64,000 bases of DNA from UBA6168 sp964423205 (GTDB lineage Bacteria > Bacteroidota > Bacteroidia > Chitinophagales > Saprospiraceae). The stretch lies in assembly GCA_964423205.1 (NCBI GenBank), contig CAYRDX010000005.1, forward strand, positions 49,776-113,775. Reading direction: 5' to 3'. The notes below the pieces were generated by a model that had not been told where the DNA came from, did no database searches, and was given only the letters and a program-made list of their open reading frames with translations. Position numbers and translations under genes: made by a program. Below are positions 1-8,312 of this stretch, piece by piece (within the stretch, counting starts at the first letter, position 1; each line of letters begins with the position of its first letter).

Positions 1-1
1 C

Positions 2-721
2 CGTTACATCACACTCACCCATGGCAAGGATAACCTGATTTGCGATTCATCCTATGATACTACCAGAACATGGAATGGACTCAGTCCTTATGGCAGACAA
101 GTTGTCCGGGAGATGAACAAACAGGGCATCATGATTGACATATCCCATGTATCTGATGCTGCTTTTTATCAAACTCTTGAAGTAACTTCCTTGCCAGTAA
201 TCGCCTCTCACTCATCATGCCGGGCATTTACCCCTGGATTCGAGCGCAACATGGATGACGATATGATTAAAGCGCTTGGCAAAAACGGAGGTGTTATCAT
301 GATTAATTTTGGTTCAGATTTTCTGGATGGCCAGATTTCAAAAAACAGGGATGAAATGAGGGAACAATTGATGGCGATACTTTCTGAAAAAGGACTGAGC
401 TTCAGAAGTGAAGCAGCAAGACCTATCATTAAAGAATTCCGTGACCAGTATCAGGCAAAACTCTTTGCCGATGTAGAAACAGTTGTCGACCATATTGACC
501 ACGTGGTAAAACTGGCCGGGATTGATCATGTTGGTTTTGGTTCTGATTTTGACGGTGTGGGCGATTCACTGCCTGTAGGTTTAAAAGATGTTGCCGATTA
601 TCCCAATCTTCTGTATGCTCTGCTAAAAAGAGGATATTCGGAAAAAGACATCGAAAAGATATGTTACAAGAACTTGTTCAGGGTTTGGAAAAAGGTAGAA
701 AAAGCTGCCAAATCATCCTGA
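2..721 (+). CDS. Membrane dipeptidase (peptidase M19), 5'-truncated by the window edge
   Basis: The reading frame is open from base 2, so the gene begins before the window; the ATG at 113 is internal. The visible part carries family M19 (renal dipeptidase) landmarks: YITLTH near the start, then GLSPYGRQVVREMN, then MIDISHVSD (the DxSH metal-site motif), SHSSCRAF (SHS), and late in the protein HVGFGSDFDGV (the GSDFDG motif). M19 enzymes are zinc dipeptidases that cleave Xaa-Xaa dipeptides; in this phylum they are usually exported, but the signal peptide would lie outside the window. The stop is 34 bp before the S37 peptidase gene, so the two peptidase genes may be cotranscribed. The catalytic half that can be seen looks intact. 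Confidence 0.88.
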   Translation, partial: RYITLTHGKDNLICDSSYDTTRTWNGLSPYGRQVVREMNKQGIMIDISHVSDAAFYQTLEVTSLPVIASHSSCRAFTPGFERNMDDDMIKALGKNGGVIMINFGSDFLDGQISKNRDEMREQLMAILSEKGLSFRSEAARPIIKEFRDQYQAKLFADVETVVDHIDHVVKLAGIDHVGFGSDFDGVGDSLPVGLKDVADYPNLLYALLKRGYSEKDIEKICYKNLFRVWKKVEKAAKSS

Positions 722-755
722 CCTGTCTTTATTTATTCAGTTTAACCAAGTTGTT

Positions 756-2045
756 ATGAAGCGTTCATTATTCATTTTATTCCTAATTGGGCTGTTCTTC
801 CAGTCTTTTAGCCAACCAGTTTTAGAAAACAGCCTTTTTGAGTTGCCAGATGTCATTTTCAAAAAGATAGATGTACCAAAGGGCCATGCCAGCGCTTATG
901 AATTGAAGATTAAACAGCCACTTGACCATAATAATCCCGACAAAGGCACATTTTACCAAAGAGTTTTCTTGACTCATAGAAGTTTTGACAGGCCAACGGT
1001 TATCATTACCGAAGGATACAGCCGTCCGACAAATCGAATTTATGAGCTGACACAATTGTTGGATGCCAATCAAATCATGGTGGAGCACCGGTATTTTGGA
1101 AACAGCATTCCCGATTCATTGGACTATCAATTCCTTAACCTGGAACAGGTTACTGCTGATTTACACAAGATTAATAGAATATTTCGACAGTTATATAAAG
1201 GCAAATGGGTGAGCACGGGTATCAGTAAGGGTGGTCAGACTACCATTTTTTACCGCTATTTTTATCCCAACGATGTGGATGTGAGCGTACCTTATGTGGC
1301 GCCACTCAATTTTGATATCGAAGACAAAAGGATTTACAGCTTCCTGGATACCATCGGTCCGGCGGAATGCCGGGCTAAAATCAAAGCGCTTCAGATACGG
1401 CTGCTCAAGAGCCGTGACCAGGTGCTCCCTCTTTTGAGATGGTACAGCAAAGGAGCCGAATTGAAATTCAACTATCTCACCTTCGAACAGGCTTTCGAAT
1501 ACGCTGTGCTTGAGTATCCTTTTTCATTCTGGCAGTGGGGACATGATTGCGCCTCCATACCCAATGCAAAGGCCAGTCTCGAAGATGCGTTACAACACTT
1601 TATTGAGGTTTCAGGACTTGACTTTTTCTCTGATAAAAGCATGCTCGATTATGCGTCGCATTATTACCAGGCAGGAACAGAGATGGGCTATTACAGTTAT
1701 GAAACAAAGGAATTCAAAGGACTATTAAAGGCCTTACCTCTGGTTCCCAATCCAAGTGCTGTGTTTGTACCAAATAAAATGCAGGTCCCATTTGATGGTT
1801 CTTTACCAAGAAAAGTTGGAGAATGGCTAAAAACCAACGGAAACAATTTCATTTACATCAACGGTGCAACAGACACTTGGTCTGCAACGGCTGTTCCTCC
1901 AAATTCATCGACAAATAGTGTTTGGTTCAACATGGCTGGAAAAGATCACGGCAAAGCCCGAATCAGTAATATGACTCCGGAGGAAATAGAATTACTGCTG
2001 AGTACACTTGAAAAATGGCTTGGTACAAAATTCGAAAGGAAATAA
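756..2045 (+). CDS. Exported serine peptidase, S37-like (tripeptidyl aminopeptidase type)
   Basis: A 429-residue protein that opens with a typical signal peptide (MKRSLFILFLIGLF, cleavage expected after SFSQ near residue 20). The alpha/beta-hydrolase nucleophile elbow is GISKGG at about residues 155-160, with Ser157, preceded by a VEHRYFG motif near 109-115 characteristic of the S28/S37 serine peptidases. A conserved Asp is likely in NGATDTWS and the His in GKDHGKAR near the C-terminus. Family members remove N-terminal di- or tripeptides. It follows the M19 dipeptidase by 34 bp, consistent with a peptide-scavenging pair in the periplasm. The assignment to S37 rather than S28 is by overall pattern and is the less certain part. 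Confidence 0.75.
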   Translation: MKRSLFILFLIGLFFQSFSQPVLENSLFELPDVIFKKIDVPKGHASAYELKIKQPLDHNNPDKGTFYQRVFLTHRSFDRPTVIITEGYSRPTNRIYELTQLLDANQIMVEHRYFGNSIPDSLDYQFLNLEQVTADLHKINRIFRQLYKGKWVSTGISKGGQTTIFYRYFYPNDVDVSVPYVAPLNFDIEDKRIYSFLDTIGPAECRAKIKALQIRLLKSRDQVLPLLRWYSKGAELKFNYLTFEQAFEYAVLEYPFSFWQWGHDCASIPNAKASLEDALQHFIEVSGLDFFSDKSMLDYASHYYQAGTEMGYYSYETKEFKGLLKALPLVPNPSAVFVPNKMQVPFDGSLPRKVGEWLKTNGNNFIYINGATDTWSATAVPPNSSTNSVWFNMAGKDHGKARISNMTPEEIELLLSTLEKWLGTKFERK

Positions 2046-2058
2046 TTCCGGTTATCTA

Positions 2059-3405
2059 TCAATTGAGAATTACCCTGGCGTATTGAGTACTTTTTCCGTA
2101 TTCAATCCTCAGCAAATACAGTCCTGGAGGATTATTACCAAATTGAATGGGAAGAGCTGTCGAATGAGCAGATTTCTCAAAAGGACCTTCATTTTGGACC
2201 TTCCTTCCAAAAGCATCATAAGCTGAAACCCTGATAAGGCCGATATATTCGCCATGCAGAATCAACGATGTTTGATCGTCTGTGGGATTTGGAAAAACCT
2301 GAAAACTCATTTCAGTAAATACGGAACTCTCAGCAGATGTTAATGAGCATTGCGTTTGGATGTGCCTATTGATACTGTCCCGGATGGAAGGTAAAAGCGG
2401 GTACAACATGTCTCCCGGGCAACTGGTACTGCAACCATCCCTGTGCCCTGAAACGATATTCAGATTCAAACCTGAACTGGAATGGAAGCCAGCACCCAAT
2501 GGATCAATACCTGCATCGCAAGCCTTCCAGGCATACAAATCCTTCAGGCTTTTAAGAGAAGAAGCAGAAGGTGCAACTGTCATGAAATTTCCCAGAACGC
2601 ACACCCCGGCAGTGCCCGTATTTTTTCCACAAAAATGTGCACCCAAAATATTGTCTCCTCTACCTTCATAAATCACTCCGTTTGGGTCTATCAACCAGTT
2701 GTAACCGATATCACTCCAAAGATTGATATTGACATGAAAGTCCCAAATGGAGCGTACAACAGCAGCCCAATCGGAGGAAGAATTCGTTCCGGCTGAGTGG
2801 TGAACAATCAGATGTGTGACCTTTGTGGTTGATGTCACGGGTTTGCAACTTCCATCCGGGCACCAAAAGGAACGAAGCTTTATTTCAGGTCTGACACAAA
2901 GACATGACAAATTTTGGTTACCCCCTGCAAGTTGGTTCACCTTGTTTTCAGCTTTAGTGATTCCCGGATGGTAAAAATGAATTTCCAGATCATTCAGTAC
3001 TTCGGCAGATTGGCAGCTAATGGTGAAATACTCAGCCTCCGATTCAATAAAATACAATTCGCTGACTTTTCGGGAACCACTGAATTCACCGTGTTCATGA
3101 AGGCCTACCTCAATTTTTTCTTTCTCTGTGCCGGCATCATAAAATGAAAGCTGGATAAAGGGGATTTTATCACTATTGGATTTCCAGACAACTGATACCG
3201 CAATGAAAGGCTTGTTTGGCCAATCCGGCATTTCCAGAGCTTTGGTTTTCCAAATGTCTGAGCCGTCCTGCCCTCTTGTGGTAACTTGGATAAAATCCGA
3301 TTGATTGAGGTGAACGACTTGCCTTTTGGAAGAAGGAACACTCTCCTGAGCAACCGCCACCTTAAGCAGGAGACAAAAAAACAGACTGAACGAAATTTTT
3401 AACAT
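2059..3405 (-). CDS. Secreted PGRP / N-acetylmuramoyl-L-alanine amidase with T9SS sorting domain
   Basis: A 448-residue protein with a signal peptide (cleavage near AVAQ, residue 20), a poorly characterised N-terminal domain (about 25-160), then an Amidase_2/PGRP domain from about 195 to 350. Zinc ligands expected for this family are visible: the HHSAG motif (His202/203), SGHRD (His321) and the STSCPGD motif (Cys329). The domain cleaves the bond between N-acetylmuramate and L-alanine of peptidoglycan. The C-terminal 80 residues match a type A T9SS sorting domain (FPNPTDD, then GLYLLRIEYG and a final RVILN), so the protein is expected to cross the outer membrane through the PorSS machinery. 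It converges with the S37 gene, 13 bp apart. Confidence 0.85.
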   Translation of the reverse strand: MLKISFSLFFCLLLKVAVAQESVPSSKRQVVHLNQSDFIQVTTRGQDGSDIWKTKALEMPDWPNKPFIAVSVVWKSNSDKIPFIQLSFYDAGTEKEKIEVGLHEHGEFSGSRKVSELYFIESEAEYFTISCQSAEVLNDLEIHFYHPGITKAENKVNQLAGGNQNLSCLCVRPEIKLRSFWCPDGSCKPVTSTTKVTHLIVHHSAGTNSSSDWAAVVRSIWDFHVNINLWSDIGYNWLIDPNGVIYEGRGDNILGAHFCGKNTGTAGVCVLGNFMTVAPSASSLKSLKDLYAWKACDAGIDPLGAGFHSSSGLNLNIVSGHRDGCSTSCPGDMLYPLLPSIRDSINRHIQTQCSLTSAESSVFTEMSFQVFPNPTDDQTSLILHGEYIGLIRVSAYDAFGRKVQNEGPFEKSAHSTALPIQFGNNPPGLYLLRIEYGKSTQYARVILN

Positions 3406-3660
3406 TTTTATGATTCCAGTATTAATTGGCTAATAGCCAGATATTCAAAATAATAATCCACGTCTTTTCGACATCGTTATTTATTATTCCGAATACCAAA
3501 AAGACATCGAAATAATCAAAAACTTTTATCATTTGTGGCGATCAACATTTCAAACTCTACACTTCCATATTGTTGCCTAAAAGTAATTTCTTTGTAGTGA
3601 TTCTATCAAAAGAACTTTGAAATTCAGCAAGTATCTTCTTTTCAAAAATTCAAAAAAGCG

Positions 3661-4614
3661 ATGATCAAAATTTTAGTTAATGATGGCATTCACCCCGACG
3701 GTAAACTTCTTTTAGAAGAAGCAGGATACCTGGTTGATGACTTTAGAACTCCACAGGAAGAACTGCTTAAAGTATTGCCATCCTATGATGTCATCATTAT
3801 CAGAAGTGCAACTAAGGTTCGCAAAGATCTTATCGATGCTTGTCCGAATCTCAAAGTAATAGCGAGGGGAGGTGTAGGGCTCGACAACGTCGACGCTGAA
3901 TATGCCCGAAGCAAGGGCATCAGTGTTTTTAACACTCCCAATGCTTCGTCAAGAGCAGTCGCAGAATTGGTTTTTGGCCATATATTATCATTAGCCAGAA
4001 GTTTGCATCTCTCCAACTTTGAAATGCGCAAGAATGGAGAAATTGCTTTTGACAAGTTGAAAAAATCGTATTCCGGGGGAATACAGTTGCGTGATAAAAC
4101 GCTTGGCATTATTGGTTTTGGCAGGATTGGTCAGGAAGTTGCACGCATCGGCATCGGCCTTGGGATGAAAATAGTAGCCACAGACATCGTCGTCAGTGAA
4201 GCCGATATAGAAATCAATGTATTTAAGAGCCAGGACGTCAGCCTGGAAGTAAAACTGGAAACCACTTCCTGGGACGAGGTACTCAGAAAGTCGGATTTCA
4301 TTACTCTTCATGTTCCTGGCGGAAGCAAACCCTTAATTGGAAGGGATGAATTCCTGAAAATGAAAAAGGGAGTCATCATCATCAATACCGCCCGAGGTGG
4401 TACCATTGATGAAGACGCACTGCTCGATGCCATTCACGAGGGAATAGTTGCAGGCGCAGGCATGGATGTTTTTGTAGGTGAACCAAAACCCAGAGCTGAG
4501 CTACTTGAAAATCCAAGAGTTTCACTGTCTCCACACATTGGCGGCTCCACTCACGAAGCACAGTCTGCAATAGGCATGGAACTCGCCGAGCAAATCATGG
4601 AATTGTTTGGCTAA
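3661..4614 (+). CDS. serA: D-3-phosphoglycerate dehydrogenase-like 2-hydroxyacid dehydrogenase
   Basis: A 317-residue NAD-dependent D-isomer 2-hydroxyacid dehydrogenase. It has the NAD-binding GFGRIGQ loop in mid-protein, the catalytic Arg in the INTARGG motif, the Glu in the VFVGEP segment and the catalytic His in SPHIGGST. Phosphoglycerate dehydrogenase starts serine biosynthesis by oxidising 3-phosphoglycerate. The protein ends soon after the catalytic domain, so it lacks the C-terminal ACT domain that gives serine feedback in the longer enzymes. No serC is adjacent in this window, so another D-hydroxyacid substrate remains possible. A terminator-like hairpin lies about 260 bp downstream. 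Confidence 0.8.
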   Translation: MIKILVNDGIHPDGKLLLEEAGYLVDDFRTPQEELLKVLPSYDVIIIRSATKVRKDLIDACPNLKVIARGGVGLDNVDAEYARSKGISVFNTPNASSRAVAELVFGHILSLARSLHLSNFEMRKNGEIAFDKLKKSYSGGIQLRDKTLGIIGFGRIGQEVARIGIGLGMKIVATDIVVSEADIEINVFKSQDVSLEVKLETTSWDEVLRKSDFITLHVPGGSKPLIGRDEFLKMKKGVIIINTARGGTIDEDALLDAIHEGIVAGAGMDVFVGEPKPRAELLENPRVSLSPHIGGSTHEAQSAIGMELAEQIMELFG

Positions 4615-4871
4615 GAAGTAGTTATTGCCCTAAAAATTTACCCTCCAACTTACCTGCAATTTTAAGGGTTTTCCTTTCATTTGTTTCTGGCTCTTTTTTA
4701 AATTAGCCTCTCATCCAACAATTGAGTTGGTTTGTTCGAGAACCCCCTAATAAAAGTAATCCGAAATGAAGAAAACAAGGGAAGATTCTTTGGATTAGAA
4801 TACGTGTGACAAAAAGTAAAATTGAATTTTGGAGGACCTTCCTTCAAAATTACAGTCGGGTGATTTCTTAG

Positions 4872-4902
4872 AAGAGCCGGGCAATAGCCTGTGCTCTTTT
4901 TT
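4872..4902 (+). terminator. Rho-independent terminator-like hairpin between serA and lolD
   Basis: AAGAGC and GCTCTT arms enclose an inner CGGGC/GCCTG stem with an AATA loop, followed directly by a run of T. It sits in the 401-bp gap between serA and lolD; apart from this hairpin and the lolD promoter I see nothing else in that gap. Confidence 0.6.
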
Positions 4903-4977
4903 AATTAGTCCGGTTATGTTGCGCAAAAGGAATCTTCAAAGCGATTTTAAACAAGCCCTGTGATTCCTGTTTCTTTT

Positions 4978-4985
4978 TACTTTTG
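4978..4985 (+). promoter_or_regulatory. Bacteroidota -7 element (TACTTTTG) for lolD
   Basis: A perfect TAnnTTTG element 31 nt before the lolD start codon, the expected distance for a short leader. No clear -33 TTG is seen 17-23 nt upstream. Confidence 0.55.
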
Positions 4986-5015
4986 CACAGCTGATTTCAA
5001 TAAAATTGCAACCTA

Positions 5016-5678
5016 ATGATTAAAGCCTCCGGAATCCATAAATCCTTTGGTGACCTGCATGTTCTGAAAGGTGTGGACATCTCTGTGGCTGAGGGTGAAA
5101 TAGTAAGCATTGTTGGTAAATCCGGAGCCGGAAAAAGTACGCTTCTGCATATCCTGGGTACTCTCGACCAGGCCGATAAAGGCAGCATTGAATTGGATGG
5201 CACCAAAATAGCCACTTTGGGTATTAGGGAATTGTCAGATTTCCGGAATAAGAAAATCGGTTTCATTTTTCAGTTCCACCATCTTCTTCCGGAATTCACA
5301 GCCCTGGAGAATGTTTGCATGCCTGCCTTCATCCGCGGAGATTCCGAAAGCGAAGCGAGAAAAAGAGCCGCCGAACTACTCGGCTACCTCGGGCTTGAAG
5401 AAAGACTTCAGCACAAACCAACCCAACTTTCAGGTGGCGAACAGCAACGTGTAGCTGTAGCACGTGCTCTGATGAACCAACCTTCTGTAATTCTTGCAGA
5501 CGAGCCCTCAGGCAATCTCGACTCAGCCTCCTCACAGGAACTTCACCAATTAATTTTTAAACTCAGGCAGGATTTCAAACAAACCTTTCTCATCGTTACT
5601 CACAATAAGGAACTCGCAGAAATGAGCGACCGTACCATCGTAATGAGCGATGGAATGGTGATAAGGGATGAAGTTTGA
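5016..5678 (+). CDS. lolD: ABC transporter ATP-binding protein, LolD-type
   Basis: A 220-residue ATPase with a complete set of ABC motifs: Walker A GKSGAGKS at residues 34-41, Q-loop in FIFQFHHLLPEF, signature LSGGEQQRVAVARA, Walker B VILADEPSG and the H-loop THNKE. The FQFHHLLPEFTALENV segment is characteristic of the LolD/MacB-type subfamily that powers release of lipoproteins from the inner membrane or related mechanotransmission systems. No LolC/E-type permease is adjacent, which is common in Bacteroidota, where the ATPase gene is often unlinked. It has its own perfect -7 element. Confidence 0.87.
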   Translation: MIKASGIHKSFGDLHVLKGVDISVAEGEIVSIVGKSGAGKSTLLHILGTLDQADKGSIELDGTKIATLGIRELSDFRNKKIGFIFQFHHLLPEFTALENVCMPAFIRGDSESEARKRAAELLGYLGLEERLQHKPTQLSGGEQQRVAVARALMNQPSVILADEPSGNLDSASSQELHQLIFKLRQDFKQTFLIVTHNKELAEMSDRTIVMSDGMVIRDEV

Positions 5679-5734
5679 AATTGGAAATTGGAAATTAAAA
5701 GTTGTCCGAGGAAAAGAATAGGCAGAGAAATAAG

Positions 5735-5808
5735 TGATCCCGACAGGACTCGAACCTGTGACCCTCTGCTTAGAAGGCAGATGCTCTATCCAGCTGAGCT
5801 ACGGGACC
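5735..5808 (-). tRNA. tRNA-Arg (anticodon TCT)
   Basis: The reverse strand folds into a full cloverleaf: acceptor GGTCCCG/CGGGATC with one G-T pair, D-arm GCTC/GAGC, anticodon stem TCTGC/GCAGA with loop CTTCTAA (anticodon TCT), T-arm ACAGG/CCTGT with loop TTCGAGT. Discriminator base is A. The 3' CCA is not encoded. Confidence 0.96.
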
Positions 5809-5953
5809 GTCACTTTTTCAAAGAAGGATGCAAATGTAGAGTTTTTTCAAAAAAACCAATACCTGCATAATTATTTTGCCAAACACAAAGATTCTGACGT
5901 AAGTTCAGGTGAAGCAGGTTTTTTCGTATTTTCACTGGCCAAATCGACATACT

Positions 5954-6628
5954 ATGAGCCAGGTTAATATCGAGGAGAGCTGGAAAAAAATCCTTGCTGA
6001 GGAGTTTGAGCAACCCTATTTTGCAGAAATTACTGCTTTTCTGAAAACTGAACTCGCCGCCGGCAAGACCATATACCCTCCCGGGCCACTAATTTTTAAC
6101 GCATTTAACACAACTCCATTTCAGGATGTCAAAGTGGTCATTTTGGGCCAGGACCCCTACATCAAACCCGGAGAAGCAATGGGAATGTCATTTTCTGTTC
6201 CCAAAGGAGTCAGCATTCCTCCCTCCCTTCAAAATATTTTCAAAGAGTTGCACACGGATTTGAGTTGCAGCATACCCAATCATGGCGACCTCACAGAATG
6301 GGCTAATCAGGGGGTATTCTTGCTCAATGCATCGCTTACAGTTGAACGCGGTAAATCAAACTCACATGCCCGATGCGGTTGGCACCGGTTTACCAATGCC
6401 GTCATTCATTTGCTATCAGAGAATAAAGAAGGACTCGTTTTTATGCTTTGGGGGAATTTTGCAAAAGAAAAATCAGCACTTATTGACCCCTTCAAGCACC
6501 TTATTCTGGAAGCCGCTCACCCATCACCACTTGCCGGAGGTGCGTTTTTCGGGTGCCGCCATTTCAGCAAGGCCAATGATTATCTGCTTAGCCAGGGAAA
6601 GCCGGGGATTAATTGGCAAATACACTGA
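5954..6628 (+). CDS. ung: Uracil-DNA glycosylase, family 1
   Basis: A 224-residue family-1 UDG that removes uracil from DNA to start base excision repair. The start is placed at ATG 5954 (MSQVNIEESW); an upstream in-frame ATG at 5909 gives a non-conserved extension that overlaps the likely leader. The water-activating loop reads GQDPYI (65-70, Asp67), followed by KPGEAMGMSFSVP. The second active-site loop is HPSPLAGG at 189-196. The NASLTVERGKSNSHA segment corresponds to the uracil-recognition strand. The usual sixth residue of GQDPYH is His; here it is Ile, with K-P in place of G-P after it. Otherwise length and fold order are normal, so I treat it as functional. Confidence 0.92.
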   Translation: MSQVNIEESWKKILAEEFEQPYFAEITAFLKTELAAGKTIYPPGPLIFNAFNTTPFQDVKVVILGQDPYIKPGEAMGMSFSVPKGVSIPPSLQNIFKELHTDLSCSIPNHGDLTEWANQGVFLLNASLTVERGKSNSHARCGWHRFTNAVIHLLSENKEGLVFMLWGNFAKEKSALIDPFKHLILEAAHPSPLAGGAFFGCRHFSKANDYLLSQGKPGINWQIH

Positions 6629-6832
6629 GGTATATGTTGGTCATTCCTTAATTTGATCTTGCACTTTGTTTTCAGAATTGTCTCAGTAGATCAGGAATGA
6701 AGATGATTTTAAAAGTTTACCTGGTTTGACAATTGTAAATCCTTCTAACCAGTAAAGTTTTTCAGAGTCTTGAGAACTTTGAAAAACTGAATCATTACCA
6801 AAAGAAGATATTAGTGCTGACCAGACATTAAT

Positions 6833-6952
6833 AAGTAATGAGTCAAAAATTAAGCAGCCAACTTGTTTTCTTAACATCCTGAAAATCAGGTGAAAAACTT
6901 TTGCCTTTTTGCCCCTTCGGGGTTGCCTTTTTACTTTTTACTTGTCCCTAAG
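6833..6952 (+). repeat. Dispersed repeat family, copy A (120 bp)
   Basis: It begins AAGTAATGAGTC and contains a diverged core related to GCCAAATTGTTTTCTTAACC. It then has a hairpin CCTGA-AAA-TCAGG (about 6878-6890), followed by a GC-rich hairpin CCCC-TTCG-GGGG and a tail of TTTTTACTT units ending CTTGTCCCTAAG. The tail matches copy E almost exactly. Relative to copy E, the stem bases of the first hairpin have changed on both sides, keeping pairing. The outward -7 element on the left is degraded in this copy. Confidence 0.8.
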
Positions 6953-6989
6953 AACAAACGCCTGCCAGGTCCAAAAGAAGCCATTTTTA

Positions 6990-7021
6990 TTATTGACCAG
7001 GACGTCAAAAAAGGTCAATAA
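6990..7021. repeat. 9-bp inverted repeat
   Basis: TTATTGACC and GGTCAATAA are separated by 14 nt. There is no T-run on either side, so it may be an operator or a structured leader of the gene at 7146 rather than a terminator. Confidence 0.5.
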
Positions 7022-7145
7022 CTCATCTGTTGTGAAATTAATCTTTATTAAGTCTTCTAAAGAAGTTTAAGGAGTCGATTATTTAACTCATTTCCTTGCT
7101 TAACAAGTCATATTTCTGGGCATTCTAACCATAAAAACACCAGCC

Positions 7146-7838
7146 ATGAGTACAATTTCCAACAAAGTTCAGTCTTACTTCCAAACTCCTTTGCTTGTAC
7201 TTGCATTGTTTGCAGCACTGTACGCATTTAAGTTTACCGATACCAAAGACCGCACCGTCAGTGTCGCTGCGGATAAAATGAACATCTTTTACGTCGGGGT
7301 TGACAACCCCATTACGGTTGCGGTAGAAGGAATTAAAAACAAGGACGTAACAGTAAGTAGCAGCGATGTTAGATTAATGGACAAAGGAAAAGGAAGGTAC
7401 ATCGTTATCGCAGACCAGCCGGGAGAGGCTCAGATACAGGTTTCTGCCAAAGGTATGCAGCCACAGGTGCTGAAATTCAGGGTAAAGCGTTTCTCCGACC
7501 CAATTGCTACACTTGACAATCCCAACTTTTATTTGAAAACTGAAGGTAACGTCAAAGCGGAAGATTTTAAAGAAACCGTCGGCATCTTACAATACATGTT
7601 CGGCTGTTTCGACTTCGACAACAAACTAAAGGTCTCTGAATTTACCATACTGAAAGTGCCCAAAACTGGCTGTGTCGTTGAGGTATTTGTCAGAAATGGC
7701 AAGTTTAACGACGCAGCAAGGCAATTAATAAACAGCGCTACCTCAGGAGATACTTTCTATTTTGAAACGATCATTTCCAGCATTGATGGGGGGTCATCGG
7801 AAAGAAAATTGAACAATATGGCGTTTACAATCAAATAG
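7146..7838 (+). CDS. Stand-alone GldM C-terminal domain protein
   Basis: A 230-residue protein with one hydrophobic segment at about residues 15-29, then two domains that match the periplasmic C-terminal part of GldM/PorM. The first starts VAADKMNIFYVGVDNPITVAVEGI and ends with the FRVKRFSDPIA hinge; the second carries ILQYMFGCFDFDNKLKV and ends with the NNMAFTIK strand. GldM is the proton-driven shaft of the type IX secretion motor, normally about 500 residues with an N-terminal transmembrane helix and helical bundle. Here the helical bundle is missing and no gldKLN neighbours are present. It may be a periplasmic partner or a paralogue of the T9SS shaft; that role is inference. Confidence 0.75.
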   Translation: MSTISNKVQSYFQTPLLVLALFAALYAFKFTDTKDRTVSVAADKMNIFYVGVDNPITVAVEGIKNKDVTVSSSDVRLMDKGKGRYIVIADQPGEAQIQVSAKGMQPQVLKFRVKRFSDPIATLDNPNFYLKTEGNVKAEDFKETVGILQYMFGCFDFDNKLKVSEFTILKVPKTGCVVEVFVRNGKFNDAARQLINSATSGDTFYFETIISSIDGGSSERKLNNMAFTIK

Positions 7839-7865
7839 CTGATTCCGTGTGGTTTTCCTGAAATT

Positions 7866-7955
7866 TCAGGGCTTTGGAAAATTAAAACCTTTAGCAAACA
7901 TATTCTCCAATACCCCCTCCAGCGCCAGATTCGGCAGCGTCGCCACCAGCCCCGG
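7866..7955 (-). pseudogene. Relic of a hutU (urocanate hydratase) 3' end
   Basis: Read on the minus strand, these 30 codons give PGLVATLPNLALEGVLEN and further residues to a TGA stop. The intact hutU C-terminus at 8713-8790 reads PGLVVTLPNMVEEGVLEK. The first 18 residues share 13 identities. Upstream of the proline codon a stop appears at once and homology ends. It is therefore a second, diverged copy of the last part of hutU, separated from the first by the toxin-antitoxin genes. Confidence 0.75.
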
Positions 7956-8055
7956 TTTCTATTACCTTTTTGTTTGCTTTAGCTAATCAGTGGATTCGGC
8001 TAAACTAATGGCTTACTGGGTACGGGCAGTTCTGGAATTCTACCTGTTTTTCAGT

Positions 8056-8063
8056 TAATTTTG
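8056..8063 (+). promoter_or_regulatory. -7 element (TAATTTTG) for the antitoxin gene
   Basis: A perfect TAnnTTTG element 17 nt before the ATG at 8080, giving a very short leader. Confidence 0.45.
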
Positions 8064-8079
8064 CCAAAAACTGATAAAT

Positions 8080-8301
8080 ATGAGCCATCAACCTGCAACA
8101 GGACTTCCATTAAGCAATCTTCAATTGGAGTTATTAAAACTTTATGCAGACAATATCTCTGAAAAAGATTTGAAAGCCATTCAACGGCTTATTGCCAGAT
8201 ATTTCGCTGAAAAAGCTACCGACGAAGCTGATAAAATCTGGGAAGATAAAAAGTATAATGCAGAGGAATTACTCAAACAACACAGCCGTACCCCTTATTA
8301 A
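8080..8301 (+). CDS. Antitoxin-like small protein of a PIN toxin pair
   Basis: A 73-residue mostly helical protein (LQLELLKLYADNISEKDLKAIQRLIARYFAEKATDEADKIWEDK and a C-terminal LKQHSRTPY). It lies 11 bp before a PIN-domain toxin frame. In Bacteroidota, small proteins with a -DKxWEEK- helix and an H-RTPY tail commonly precede PIN toxins of the COG1569 type; I recognise the pattern from memory and could not search it. It would act as the labile partner that binds and blocks the toxin. The gene is intact although the toxin is broken. Confidence 0.65.
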   Translation: MSHQPATGLPLSNLQLELLKLYADNISEKDLKAIQRLIARYFAEKATDEADKIWEDKKYNAEELLKQHSRTPY

Positions 8302-8312
8302 TCTTCCAAAAA

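Larger units (their letters stand above)
6629..7145. other. 517-bp intergenic region with repeat copy A and an inverted repeat
   Basis: No convincing gene is seen. It holds dispersed repeat copy A (6833-6952) and a 9-bp inverted repeat (6990-7021). The short reverse-strand ORF in it has no recognisable motif and overlaps the repeat. Confidence 0.6.

Noticed and set aside
6683..6877. Short minus-strand frame (64 codons) downstream of ung
   Set aside because: It runs into dispersed repeat copy A and shows no conserved motif or promoter.
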